Positions 35,722-47,822 of a stretch of DNA of 64,000 nt are shown here, in pieces. Source of the stretch: Monosiga brevicollis MX1 (lineage: Eukaryota > Opisthokonta > Choanoflagellata > Craspedida > Salpingoecidae); NCBI RefSeq assembly GCF_000002865.3, contig NW_001865041.1, positions 1,347,850 through 1,411,849 on the forward strand, read 5' to 3'. Under the pieces are notes generated by a model, which worked only from the letters and a program-made list of their open reading frames with translations, did no database searches and was not told the DNA's origin. The position numbers and the translations under genes are program-made. The number at the start of each line of letters is the position of its first letter. Within the stretch, counting starts at the first letter, position 1.

Positions 35722-38700
35722 ATGGGCAAGCCCAACAACAAGAAACACAAGTCGCCGCGTGGTGGTCGACCCGGCAAGGGTCGGGCGTCCAAGCCCGAGC
35801 AGGTGAGGCGTGACCGAACAGAGAGCCCGACTTGGCATTGAACTTATTTCTGATGGCATTGAATGAGGGAATATAAGAGACTTCAGCGTTGCGACGCAAT
35901 GTGCCAGCTCACTAGATTTGTGGGCACCGGACTCGCAGACCTTTGCCAAGCATGATGTGTTTGAGGCAGACCAGATGGAGGATTATGACATGGAGAAGAT
36001 TCGCGCAGACATGGAAAACTATGAGTACGAGCTTCCCGCCAACTTTGCTGACGAGGAAATTGACTCGGATGAGGCTTTCAACACAGAGGATGAAGAGATG
36101 TTTGGTCACATGTTTACAAAGCGCGACGCTGCCAAACAAGTTACCTTTGTCGAAGATGAATCTGAGGGCAAGGCAGCTGGCTCCTCACGCAAGAGCCGTC
36201 GTGAGCGCAACGCTCGCGCTGCAGGTGGCCTTGCCCTGCTGGATGAGGACGAAGACGACAAGGCCAACTACAGCGAAGACGATCTCAATGATGAGGATGA
36301 GGATGAGAGCGATGGCGAGACGGGCGGCATCTCCCTGTCAGAAATGCTAACTACCGGCTTTGCAGACGATGAGGATGCGTCAACCGAAACCAGTTCTCGC
36401 CGTGCCCCAACCGTACGCCCTGGCGAGGAAGACGATGAGGACGATGAGGACGATGAGGACGATGAAGAGGATGAACAGGCCCACACGGCTTTGTTGGCCA
36501 AGCTGTCGAAAATGAACAAGTCCCGCCGCCGTCAGCACGAACGCTCGGAAGCCACCGCTGCAAGCGAAGCGGCCCTTCGCCCCGCTGCGAAGCTAGAGCT
36601 TCATGACCTGACCGACTCCTTGGCCGAGTCGGCAGCATTTGGAGGTGTGAAGCCTGATCCTCGTCCCTACAAGCACCAATTGTCTTGTGTATATGTATTC
36701 TCATCCGCTTTTTTTTTTTTTTTTTTTTTTGCGCCCGTCTCCACGCTCATGACTGACCGATTTCAGCTGTCAAGAAGCAAGCAGAGCAGTTGGAGAAAGC
36801 CAATTTGAGCCTGGACAAACCTCTGGTGCGCAGTGCAAAAGCACGCGTCCAGCGTCAAGTGGTGTATGAGGAAGAGTCGCGGGAAGTCAGCAAATGGGTA
36901 AGTTTGCTGGCTTTCGAACAATTCACACTTTTGCCATGTCTTTCTCCCCTGACATGTCTGTGCGAGCTCACGTGTGTCGTGTGCTTCCCATTTCGTGCTC
37001 GCTGCAGATGCCCACGGTGACGGCTAATCGTCAAGCTGAGCACTTGAACTTTGTGCCTACATCCGCCCTGCCAAGCAACACCATGACGGGCTTGACTGCC
37101 CGTTTTGAAGCCAAGACGGATTTGGAAAAACAAGTTGACTCCCTTCTCACAAATAGCGTGACCGTGATCAAGGCTCAAAAGGGCCTGTCCGATGCAGAAG
37201 AACTGGCATTGCGCTGTATGTTTTTGCCTGTGGAGCATACACGTGGGAAGGGCAGAAGATTGGATGGCCAAATCTTGACATTTATGCGAGTTCACGCCCT
37301 GTATGCCGACTGTCAATAATATATGCGCCAACTCTAGCCATGGACCCCGCTGAGGCTCGCAAACGGCGAGCACAGTTGGCCAAGCTGCGCGCCCTTGAGT
37401 CTTATTACGAAGCTAAGTGCCGGCGGGCCAACAAGATCAAGAGCAAGAAATACCGCAAAATTCGCAAGAAGGTTTGTTTTTCTGGGACTCGTCCGGTCCC
37501 CCGCTCGTGTTCTGTGCTATATTCGCTTTGCCATTGCAAAATATGGTTTCTCTTCCTCATCTTGCATCGCTGCTTGTAGCAACGAGATGGCGAGGCACTC
37601 AGCATAGAGGAACTGCGGGAGGCTGACCCTGAAGCTGCGCAGCAGGAGTTGCTCAAGTCAGAACAGGATCGTGCACGGGTACGCATGGATTACAAGCTCA
37701 CTCGCTTCAAATGCAGACAGATTGGTGGCCCTTCTCCCGCACCTGCACTTGAAATAACCAAACAATGTGCTGCATGCTTGCGCAGGAACGCATGACTTTG
37801 CGACACAAGAACCAGGGCAAGTGGGCTAAGCGCATGCTCCAACGTGGCCAGGGGAACCAAGACACTCGGTAAGTTTGACCAATGCATGTTGGGCTTGGGC
37901 AAGCAAGCGGCGACGTCTGGTTTTGGCTCATGCCCACCGAGCTTTCACCCTTGGTCATCATTCCTCTGATGCTTGTTACTCTTTGTCTGAATGGCCATGC
38001 GTTGTGTGTCAATGCAGAGATGCCATTGCCGAGCAGCTGCAGAAGAGCGAGGCTTTGCGCCGCAAGATGCGCATGGAGAGCGATGATGATGATGAAGGCG
38101 AGGCACAGCACGAGGCATACTCATCAGGATCAGACGTTTCAGAGTCCAACTGTGCGTACAGTCCGGCCAGAGCATTGGCTCTGAATGGTCATGGAATCTT
38201 GCTCTTCTCAACCCCCTCACCTCGAATACGGTATACACATTCCTCACCATTCTGTTGCGCGGCGCCGTGTGTGTGCGTGCGTGTGCGTGTGCATGTGTTG
38301 TGTCGCCTGTGGCAGTGGCCCACCACGTCGCCGAGTTGGAAAAGGATATGGTTGAGCTGCCTAGCGAGCTGCAAGGCTTTTCAAATACCATCAGCTCGCT
38401 CAAGTTTATGCAGCGAGCCGTGGAGAAGAAGCGAGCTGATGCCAATCGAGGTGGGGCTTTTTTGCTTGGCATGGTTTTACGGCGACTTGCTGCATTTGTT
38501 TTTTGTTTTTGTTTTTGTTTTTTTGCTCTCATCGTTTTGTCAACCCACTTCTCTCTTGCTTCTCCTTGCTCCCTCTCCCTCCTTCGCCCTTATCCCTTCT
38601 TCAGAACTGCAAGAACTCAAGGCAGAGCTATTGGGCGAGACCAGCACCAACGACGTCGACGATGCGCTGCGCTTGGCTTTTGACCCTAGCACCAAAATGC

Positions 38701-40492
38701 GCCGATCGGCCAAGGTCACGGGAGGATCCGATGACGACAAGCACTCGGGCAGCGACAGCGATAGTGGCAGCGACGATGACAGTGACGATGACGATGAAAC
38801 AGGCGCCTTTGCCGCCTTGAATCGTCTGACTGGTGGACGTCGTGAACAGACCTCACTGCGCGTTGCGGGCAACATGCAAGTTGCGGTGCCTGCCCTACCA
38901 CAAGATGCAGTCGGCTCTTCATCACAGGTAAAGGCTGATTAATTATCTTGCCACGTGGCTCGCCTCGACGCGTTGTGCGTGCTGGGACTGACCCCATTTC
39001 ATTTTTTGTCATAGGATGAGCAGGATGAGGACGAAGAAGCAGGAAGCGAGGCCGATGGTATGGATGATTCGGCGGCCTCAGAGCCGGAACCAGAGCCAAA
39101 GATCACAAGTAACCCGCTGGACGGCCCTAAGAACGGCGCCGCTGCCAATCCGTGGCTCATTGACACCACGACTGCATCTGGTGTGCATCTGCAGCTCGCC
39201 TACGACCTCACCCAATTCTAAAAGCCTGCTGACTTTGTCCTGTGCGTGCATTCTCGCTCTTTGCCGTTGCCGCTCAACAGGCTTGACCCCCGAGTTGGCT
39301 TTGACCAGTCAATCTACCAAGCAAGAAAAACGTCAGGCCAAGCTTCAACGAGCCAAAGTTAAGCATGGCTTACAAGACGCCATGACTGTGCGCCCCGATG
39401 TAAGTTTGTAGCGCATATTCACACATGTCTTCATTCACAACCACCTTTACTCTGACACGATTGACCCATAAATCCGGTGACGTGACAGGCGGATGAGCAG
39501 GCAGAATCTCGTCTGATTGAGAACGCTGTGCAAGGTGAAGTGGCGCTCCCCTTTTTGTACGATCCGCCGTCCGTGGGTTGATCTAACACATTTGCACGAT
39601 GTCTTTTGGTCCCAGTAGATGCCGGCGCAAGCCAGCATGGACCTGCCGGTCGCTTGGACTTGAGCAAGGGTAACGAGGCGCAACGGGATTTGATCCGTGA
39701 GGTTGGTTCCTGCAACGTGCCCGCTTTAGCGTGCTCGCAAGAATCGGCTGTTGCCCCGACTGAAACTCATGTTTACCCTGGATGCATTTGGTTCTGTGCT
39801 CAGGCGTTTGCCGGCGACAACGTTCTGGAGGAGGACTTTGAGGCGGAAAAGGAAGCTGTGACCGAAGGGAGCAAACCAAAGGACAAGGACTTGACGCTTC
39901 CCGGCTGGGGTGTGTGGGGTGGTCAAAATGTACAAAACCCGTTCCCAGCGCGCAAGATTGTGCAGAAGGCGGCGGCACGCAAGCCGCGTCGTGATGATAA
40001 GCTGAAAACTGTGATTATTAACGAAAAGACTGATAAGCGACTAGCGGCACGCCAGATTCAAGTCTTGCCTCACGGTTTTGAAGAGCGGTCACAACTGCAA
40101 AAGACCCTGCGTGCTCCTACTGGTACGATTCACAGTGTTCAGCATTTTGGACCGTCAGCATGCATGACCTCTTGAAGGTGGTGTCTCACCCCTTGCCTTG
40201 GTATTATTAGGCAAGGAGTGGAACACAGATCAGTCGTTCCGATCAGCCGTCCGTCCTCGCGTAGAAACTCGGGCTGGCGCTATCATCACACCCATGGTTG
40301 CCACAAAGGTACGCGTTTGATTGTTGCCTGCTCACTGTACTCGCTCAAAAAGCGTTGTGTGTCGGCCTGAGCTGACTTTTCTCCGTCTGTGTCTGCGACT
40401 GTCACCCGCAGTCGGTGCAAGAGTATGCCAAGCGACAGCGCCATGATCGGGAGGTGCGCGCCAAGGTTCAGGCGAAGCGAGCCAAGAAATAA
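35722..40492 (+). CDS. UTP14: UTP14, U3 snoRNP / SSU processome component
   Basis: Seventeen exons: 35722-35802, 35939-36644, 36767-36897, 37008-37215, 37338-37471, 37580-37678, 37786-37868, 38018-38151, 38316-38450, 38605-38927, 39015-39180, 39281-39399, 39489-39534, 39619-39701, 39804-40122, 40211-40308, 40412-40492; about 981 residues. Diagnostic blocks are 'LRALESYYEAKCRRANKIKS', 'MTLRHKNQGKWAKRML', 'EAFAGDNVLEEDF', 'DKDLTLPGWGVWGG' and 'VIINEKTDKRLAARQIQVLP'. UTP14 activates the DHR1/DHX37 helicase to release U3 from pre-40S particles. The N-terminal half is long and acidic (DDED repeats in exon 2). The exon 1/exon 2 junction is the weakest part of the model: acceptor at 35938 keeps phase, but a competing acceptor at 35910 exists. 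Exon 1 ('MGKPNNKKHKSPRGGRPGKG') is unlike the animal N-terminus. Confidence 0.9.
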
Positions 40493-41039
40493 GAATTGGG
40501 GTGTTGAACACTTTCCGACTGTTGTGCGCACCACCCGCACGCACAAGACCCAGACATTTCGATGGTCAGCTTAATTCACCTTTGGTTGAGGACCCCCTTC
40601 CCTTCTCTGTCATTTCAAGTTTGCTTTTACCACCTGATGCCGGTCTTTGCCGAGTGTGTACACACGGCCCATTATTGATGCAATGCAGCAAAATGGTATG
40701 CAACAAAAGGATCTTGGCAGCATTAATCGATTTCAGCTGCGTCCAAGCCACGCGCAACAAAGTGGCCACGGCCACAAACCAGGTGGACTTGAAAAAAAGG
40801 GGGACAACAAGAATTTGGTTGCGCACGCGCATGTGGTGCCTCCAAGGCAAAAGCAGAATATGAAACAAGCAAAAGAAGAAAAAAAAAAAGAGAGAGAGAG
40901 AAACAAACACATGAATGGCGAACAATAACATGGCAAGGAGGCACCAGCTCGGCTCCCAAAAGGAGCAAGGAGTAGAAAGGAAACACACACACACCAAGTG
41001 TGGGTGATGGACAGTGAACGAAAACTAAACATGAAGAAA
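40493..41039. other. Convergent intergenic region (UTP14 / eIF5B)
   Basis: Tail-to-tail spacer of 547 bp. A/G-rich simple sequence lies near 40870-40905. Nothing coding is evident. Confidence 0.5.
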
Positions 41040-44000
41040 CTACAAAATTTGGAACAGCTTTTTCAGCTTGACCATCAACTTCCAGTCATCCTTCTTCAAG
41101 TCATCACGGAAGTGATCCTTGCAAGCATTGATTGACTCGCGAGAAATCTTGCTGACCAATTCGTCCGTGTGATCAAAGTGGCGGCCATACATGCGTTTCT
41201 CGGCACCCGTGGGCTGAATTTTGATGCAAATGTCCTGGCCCTTGTAGGCCAAGTCGACAGTTTTGTTGTCAAACTCGAGTGATGCGATGACGCCAATTTC
41301 CAAGAATTCCTTGCCAGGAATGACCAAGGGGGTACCCTCGCGCACCACGCCCTCCTCAACGTGCACACCCACCACGATGGGGTCACGGGCATTGAAGATA
41401 TGTTCGGGCAGAATACGCAATCGGCAGGGGAACACAGCCACAAATTTGAACTGCTCACGCAACCGCTGCTTGACTTCCTAAGGAAAGGGGATGCAACAAC
41501 CAAAACCAAGCAGGACGTGAGGGAAAACGCAGAAAAGTCTGAGATGGAGATGAAGGAAGACAGTGCATTAGTGACACGCACCTCCATGTGTTCACGGAAG
41601 CGCTCTTCCAAGTGATAGATAATGTCAGCTGAGAAGATTTTGATGCCTTCCTTATCGGCCATTGCTTGCGCCTCACGATCAATAGGAACGTCAAAGGCCA
41701 GAATCATGGCATATTTCGGGTTGCGCTCAAGCTGGATGGAGGCACGGAAAACATCGCGCTTGTAGACGGGGCCGATGTTGACAGCAGAAACAGGAATCTT
41801 CTCAGAATTCAAGAAGGTCATGAGGGCCTCCAAAGAGCCCAGTGTTGAGGCCTGTGACGAGCACGAGACACGTCGGCGTGAGGGCAATCGCGACTTGCAT
41901 GGTAGTACAAGACGAGCGCGCATAACAATAACAAAGCAGGTTATGTATCAAGGTTTTACTCCGGACACCTCGTGAGACAAGTTGAGAGGATGCCCGGGAA
42001 AAGACCAAGAATTGCTCTTCTTCGCGATGGCACAAAGTACCAAAACAACGAGCAGCCGTGGGAGGCAAGCTGATCGGTGCGCGAGCGAAGTGGGTGTGTG
42101 CGAATGTGTGCGCGCGCGTGCGTGTGTGTATGTATGTGAGTGTGTGTGGTGGTGGCTTTGGGTGTCGGTAGATACACAAACAGAAACACGCTTTTTGAGG
42201 CACAGTGCATGTCAAAAGACGAAGATCTCTCCCTCTCACCTGAACAACAACGCCCTCGTCGACAGTCTTGATGGCGTTGAGAGTAGCGGCGAGGTTGGCC
42301 TCGGCTTCGGCCTTCAAATAGGGAAGCTCGTAGGCATGGCGGGCCACCGCCAAAGGCAAGCCTGCCACAGCCTTTTCCAAGTCCTTGGCAGCAATCTTAA
42401 TGCCCTGCGCGGCCTTGACCTCCTTGTTGGTGGTGTACGCATTCTTCACACGAAGGTCTTTCATGGGTGCTGGCATCAGCAATGAGCGAACCGTTGTGAC
42501 GATCGGGCCTTCTAGGCCACTCACAACAATCGTGTCGCCCTCCCGAATATGCCCATTGGCCAGAATTGCGTCGACGGTGGTACCGTAACCCTGGATGGTC
42601 TTGACCTCGAGCACGGTGCACTCGAGCTCTTCCGAAAACGCGATGTCACGAGCCAGCATTTTTTGGCTGAGGTAGACAATCATGAAGAGGAGGTCCGGAA
42701 TACCCTCACCCGTGTGTGCGGAGGTTGGCACCACGTTGACAAACTCCTTCATGTTTTTGTTGTTGTACCACAGATCAACGTTCAGCGACTTCTCGGCAAA
42801 CTGAACCTTGACTTGATTCCAACGGGTCTCAAAATCTTGCATGGTGTGAGGCTTTTGCTTTTTAAGCGAGTTCTGCAATACAACACGACGGTGAAATCAA
42901 CGCGTGAGATGTGCCATAAGTAAGAGCAAGAAAGAAAGACAGAAAGAAAACAGCGCCACAAACAACCACAGTGTTATGGCTCAGCGACCCATGGGTCAGG
43001 GTAATTCTAGAGCATTTCCACACTCATGAAAATCATGGGGAAAAGGTTGCTTTCATCACGCCCAATGAATGCTGGCCAGGGTCACCAACACTGGCGACCC
43101 AGAACGGGGTTGTATACCACACAACAACCCCCAAAAGAAGAGAAAAGAAACAAATGCAGGAATGAACGGGCAACATGATGCACCCAGTTGCAAGGGATAC
43201 CTGAATGGCAGCATTTGGAGATGGTACCCAGCCGTTGAGGCGATCGACCTTGTTGAGGGCGATGATGAAGGGGGCCTTGCGACGACGCAAAAGCTCAATA
43301 GACTCGGCCGTCTGTGGCTCGATGCCGTGCATGATGTCGACCACAAGGATGGCGATGTTACAAAGAGAGGATCCGCGAGAGCGAAGGTTGCTAAAGGCCT
43401 CGTGGCCAGGGGTATCGATCACCAACAGTCCTGGTACGTTAAAGTCAAAGCCCTGGGCTTTCTTCAAGGTCTTGGACTGCCTCTGGATCTCCTCGCAGGG
43501 CACGTAAGTCGAACCGATCTGCTGGGTGATACCGCCAGCTTCGCCATCCTGGACGTTCGTACGACGGATCTTATCCAAAATCTTCGTCTGTTGAAGCCAA
43601 GCAACAGAATATGAGCCAGAAGCACAGTGCACACGGGCGGTGCGAACACGTCAAATAGGTTCGCGGTCCGACAAAAAAACCGCCATGGCTTACCTTGCCC
43701 GTGTCGACGTGACCCAAAACAGCCACAATCGGCGAGCGAAGAACCTCGAGGTCCTTCTTAGCGTCGGCGTCAGCCTTGCGCTTGGCGATGCGGCGTTTGA
43801 TTTCTTGCAGAGACAATTCGCCTTCAATCTCTTCATCTGATTCGTCAGAGTCAGAGCCATCAGAACCTGAGTCTGATTCGTCGTCATCAGAGCCCTCTGA
43901 ATCACTCGCAGAGTCCTCAGCGGCGTCGGCGGCGTCGGCCTTGTCAGCCACCTTGCTCTGTGTGGCCACAGCGGCCTTGGCCTTGGTTGGCTGGGCAGCC

Positions 44001-45448
44001 TTCTTGTCGGCATTATCGCCTTGCTCGTCTTCGCTTTCGCTCGCATCCCAATCATCTGCAACAGCCTCTGGTTCGTCCGGGACCAAGTCAGCCGCCGCTT
44101 CCTCCCAACTGTCGACTTCCGGTTCATTCTCCTCGGCCTTGGGAGAAGACGGTGCTGGTGAGGCGGGCGTATCGTCGGCGGTTGTCTTGTCTGCCGCCGG
44201 CGTGCTGGGTGCATCGCTGCTGGTGGACTTGTGTTGTTTTTTCTTCTTCGTGTAAACGGGTCGCTTGCGCTGTGCTTCCGGGTCCTGTAGGGCTTCGACT
44301 TCCATGCCCAGAGCCTTCATTTGCTCCAGCTTCTCACGGGCCATACGCTGGCGCTCCTTTTCGGCCTTGCTGAGAAGCTTGCCTTCGGCACGCAGACGGG
44401 CCTTGCGCTCGGCCTCTTTTTGCTTCTTGCGCTGGCGACGTTCTTCTTCTTCACGCTCGGCTTCCTCCTGACGGCGAAGTTCCTCCTCAAGCTCACGCTT
44501 CTTCTCTTCAATCTCACGGGCAATGCGTTCCTCCTCGAGACGGCGAGCCTCTTGCTGCGCCTTGAGCTTGGCAGCCATCTTGCTCACAGGCTTCTTGCTC
44601 TTGGCGGGCTCTTCCTCCTTCTCGGCAGCGGCTTTCTTCTTCTTCTTCTTTTTGTTCTTCTTCTTGGAGCTTCCGCCATCATCGCCATCATCGCCATCCT
44701 CGTTGGCGTCGTCGTCATCGTCGTTTCCATTGTCATCCTTGCCCTCGTCAGCATCGGCCTTATCGGCCTTATTGTCATCTGTTGCCGCGGCAGCAGATGT
44801 CTCCGGGGCATCTGCCTTGGTGGGTGCAAGGCCCTGCTCCTCCAGCAGATTGTCCAGCTCAGCTGCTTCTTGCTGCTTCTTAGCTTCTTGAGCCGCCTGA
44901 TCTTGCTTCTTCTTCTCCTTTTTCTTTCGCTCCTTCTCCTTCTTCTTCTCCTTCTCACGACGCTCGCGCTCCTTCTTCTCAGCTTTCTTCTGAGCAGCCG
45001 TTTTCATCGTGGAGACGGCCGCCGCCTCGTCGCCGTCATTGTCGTCCTCATCGACATCAGCAGCCTTTCCTCCCTTCTTGCCCTTGGGGGCTTCGTCTTC
45101 GCTGACAGCCGCCGCCGCAGCATCCTCCTCGTCGTCACTCACGGCGAGTGCAGCAAATCCGGCTAAAAAAAAAAAGAAAGCAAGATTCAGTGTTGTGCGG
45201 GGGGGGGCACAGAAACGTACCTTTAGCTGCCGCGGGAGCAGTCTCAGCTTCAGGTTCGATAGTACCAGCCACCTCATTGTTCAGGGCCTCCATTTCAGCC
45301 TCCCTGCACCACAAATAAGCACATGAGGCATACGACGCCATTTCGATATGAGATTGAGTGTTGATAAACGCAAGTCATCGGAAAAAGACAAAACGACGCA
45401 CCAGTCATCATCGTCATCGCGCCGCGACTTCTTCTTGCCTTTGCCCAT
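41040..45448 (-). CDS. EIF5B: Translation initiation factor eIF5B
   Basis: Seven in-phase exons, 45448-45402, 45303-45221, 45162-43694, 43587-43201, 42872-42240, 41851-41582 and 41477-41040, encode about 1108 residues (human 1220). The first ~550 are a charged Lys/Glu/Asp-rich extension. The GTPase domain has G1 'GHVDTGKT' (split by intron 3), G2 'GGITQQIGS', G3 'DTPGH', G4 'NKVD' and G5 'SAHTGEG'. Domain II onwards reads '[20 protein letters not shown]', '[20 protein letters not shown]' and '[20 protein letters not shown]', ending in the helix that contacts eIF1A. eIF5B drives 60S subunit joining and also tests pre-40S particles. The antisense strand across the charged region is open but is a shadow. 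It points away from the roadblock light-chain gene. Confidence 0.96.
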
Positions 45449-46378
45449 GATGTTGGTCGATCAAGAAACTTGGTCTGATAAACAACCACTGCACAAAACA
45501 GGGCATGAGGATGACATGGAATGGTTGTGTGGGATAAGCACGCCCCGAAGCTCGTCAACCACGTGTGTAGTCAACAAGTCGGGCGGATCTGAACAAGCGA
45601 CCAAAACAGAAAAATAGGTGGCGGCTGGACGACGAACCTGTGCGCTCGCTGGCCACAATGGGACAGGGTAGTGCCACTTGGTGTGCAAAGCACCCTCAGC
45701 ACAGGCTGAGTTGGTTATGCAAGACGTATAGCGTTGAAGAATACTATCTGAGCATTGCCCTACACATGCAACAACCAAAGTTGGTGAGGGCTCCGTCACA
45801 ACAGGTGGCAAAAGGTAACAAAGCACCCGATTCGGCGGCCTCTAAAGGCCACTACCGGACACCTCATCGAGACGACCGTTTTTTTCTGTTCCGCCCTACC
45901 CGCTTAGCCTGCCTGACTTCACGCGGCGGTCAGGCCAGGCCGCCTCCCTTGACCCACGTGTGTGTGTGTCGAGCTGTCTCACCTGAGGCGTGAAAGGCGT
46001 TCTGTGCCGGCCCACGCGGCAAGGAGAAACTGCACACCGTTTCATACCACATGTCATATGGAATGACTGTTGGTAGCAGCAAGCTGAAACTTGCATGTGG
46101 TAGCTATTTCTGCTGACGTTTTGAACGGCTGAGGCGCTGGAATTGTGAATCGGTTTAAGAAGGAAAAACTCGGCTCTACTGATTTAACTTTGAGGTTTCC
46201 TTCGAGACGAGACAACTCTTTGTCTGACTGACGGCATCAAGCGACAGTGTATTTTTTTTTTTTTTTTTTCTCCTACAAAGCTCGCTCGCTCGCTCGGCTC
46301 GCTAGTTGCGGACGGTTTCCGATCAGAGAGCCCACCTTTGCTCAAGCAGTGTAGCCTGTCGATCTATTCTCCGCAATC
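45449..46378. other. Divergent intergenic region (eIF5B / dynein light chain)
   Basis: Head-to-head spacer of 930 bp. A T tract (about 46252-46269) and a CTCGCTCGCTCGCT run (about 46279-46294) lie close to the dynein light-chain start. No exon is evident. Confidence 0.5.
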
Positions 46379-47092
46379 ATGGTATGTTGCGATGCACGGA
46401 TGTAAGCTTAGTCGTTTGGCTTCTGCCGGCTCATGCGCATCTGCCCTTGCCATGGTTCGTTCGCAGTCGGAAGTTGAGGAGACGCTGAAGCGCATCAGCG
46501 CGCACAAGGGAGTTGAGGGCATCCTGATCATCGACAAGGACGGTGCGTCTTGGATCGCAACCAAGTCTTCGTCGTGTCTTTTTCCCCCGCTAAGCGTCTG
46601 ACGCGCGGCGACGGGAGAGAAGAGGACAAGCGCCTTGAGCTCACCCACTTGGCGATGACTTGTGTTGCGCAGGCGCGCCCATCAAGTCGACTCTGGATAA
46701 CGCCCTGCGCAACCAGTATGCCGGGCTTCTCTCGAGGCTTACAGCGCAGGCCAGCCACGTCGTGCGCGAAATCGAGCCCACCGTACGTGCATGGGCCCAC
46801 CTAATGCCAAGAATGCCTTAATGGCCTCATTTCACGCATTCTCACCTTTTGGCCTTACTTATCAGGATTCATTGACCTTTATGCGCATCCGCTCCAAGAA
46901 GCATGAGATCATGGTGGCGCCAGGTGGGTTTGCGTGCCCCTTGATTTTTTGACATGAAGAAAGAGACGGTCGCTGACATGCATGGTCGTTTTTCGCTTCT
47001 TCGCTGATCGCGGCTGTCTCCTGTCGGAATCTTACCCCTCCACAGAGAAGGACTACATTCTCATCGTCATCCAGAACCCCAGCGACGCATAA
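46379..47092 (+). CDS. DYNLRB1: Roadblock/LC7 dynein light chain
   Basis: Five exons, 46379-46381, 46467-46542, 46673-46782, 46866-46923 and 47046-47092, encode 97 residues (family 96). The first coding exon is only the ATG itself, followed directly by GTATGT; the second begins 'SEVEETLKRISAHKGVEGIL'. Later blocks are 'GAPIKSTLDN', 'DSLTFMRIRSKKHEIMVAP' and 'EKDYILIVIQNPSDA', all near-identical to animal DYNLRB1/2. The protein dimerises and binds the dynein intermediate chain, in cytoplasmic dynein and in intraflagellar transport. Start choice is well supported, because all family members begin M(A/S)EVEETL. Confidence 0.95.
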
Positions 47093-47522
47093 GTTTATAG
47101 AGCCGAGCTCAACACTTTGCAGTTTCCCTCTCTTCTCTTTTCTTACTTTGACTTTTTTCTCCGCCTTGCCTGATACCCCACCTTGATGTGGCAGTTGTGG
47201 GTCCTTTTCCTTGATACCACGCCCTCCCAAGCAAGGAGGGGGAGCAGACATTGTGGTTCCCCATTGTATTTGTGACTGGCGTTTGGCGTGGTTGCCAACG
47301 GGTTGCCTGTGGCGCCCGTTTAGGGCAGATGGTATTCGCACTCGCAAGTGAAACCATGCTATCCCGGCTCGTGTGGCCCATGCTGTCCCGGCTCGTGTGG
47401 CCCATGCTGTCCCGGCTCGTGTGGCCCATGCTATGGTTGTTTTCTTCTTGTCTCACCGCCGGTGGCCTTTGATGACGCATTCTGTAATTGACCGCACACA
47501 ATCCCATGCATATCAACTATGC
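47093..47522. other. Convergent intergenic region with 24-bp minisatellite
   Basis: Tail-to-tail spacer of 430 bp between the dynein light chain and the ARM/TPR gene, holding a small tandem repeat and no gene. Confidence 0.6.
47356..47436. repeat. 24-bp minisatellite, 3 copies plus partial
   Basis: Three tandem 24-bp units starting ATGCTRTCCCGGCTCGTG, followed by a 9-bp partial copy; copies differ at one position. Confidence 0.9.
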
Positions 47523-47754
47523 TCACTTTGAGGAAGACGAGCGCAACTCGCTCAGCAGGGTTTGGGCTGCTTTGTTACTGGGATCCTTGCTCACAAGCTC
47601 GTCCAGCGCAGCAATGGCCGCGGCGGAATCACCAAGCCCCTGCTGTGCCTTGGCCTTGCGATAGAGGCCCTTGACAAAAGTAGGGTCGAGCGCCAAAGAC
47701 GTTTCGGCATCAGAGAGAGCAGACTTGTAGTCGGATAGCTTCAGGTAACATTCT

Positions 47755-47822
<68 letters not shown>

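Noticed and set aside
43776-45166. Long open frames antisense to eIF5B (Ser-rich and Leu-rich)
   Set aside because: They mirror the Lys/Glu/Asp codons of the charged eIF5B N-terminal region; they have no start context, exon logic or family signal.
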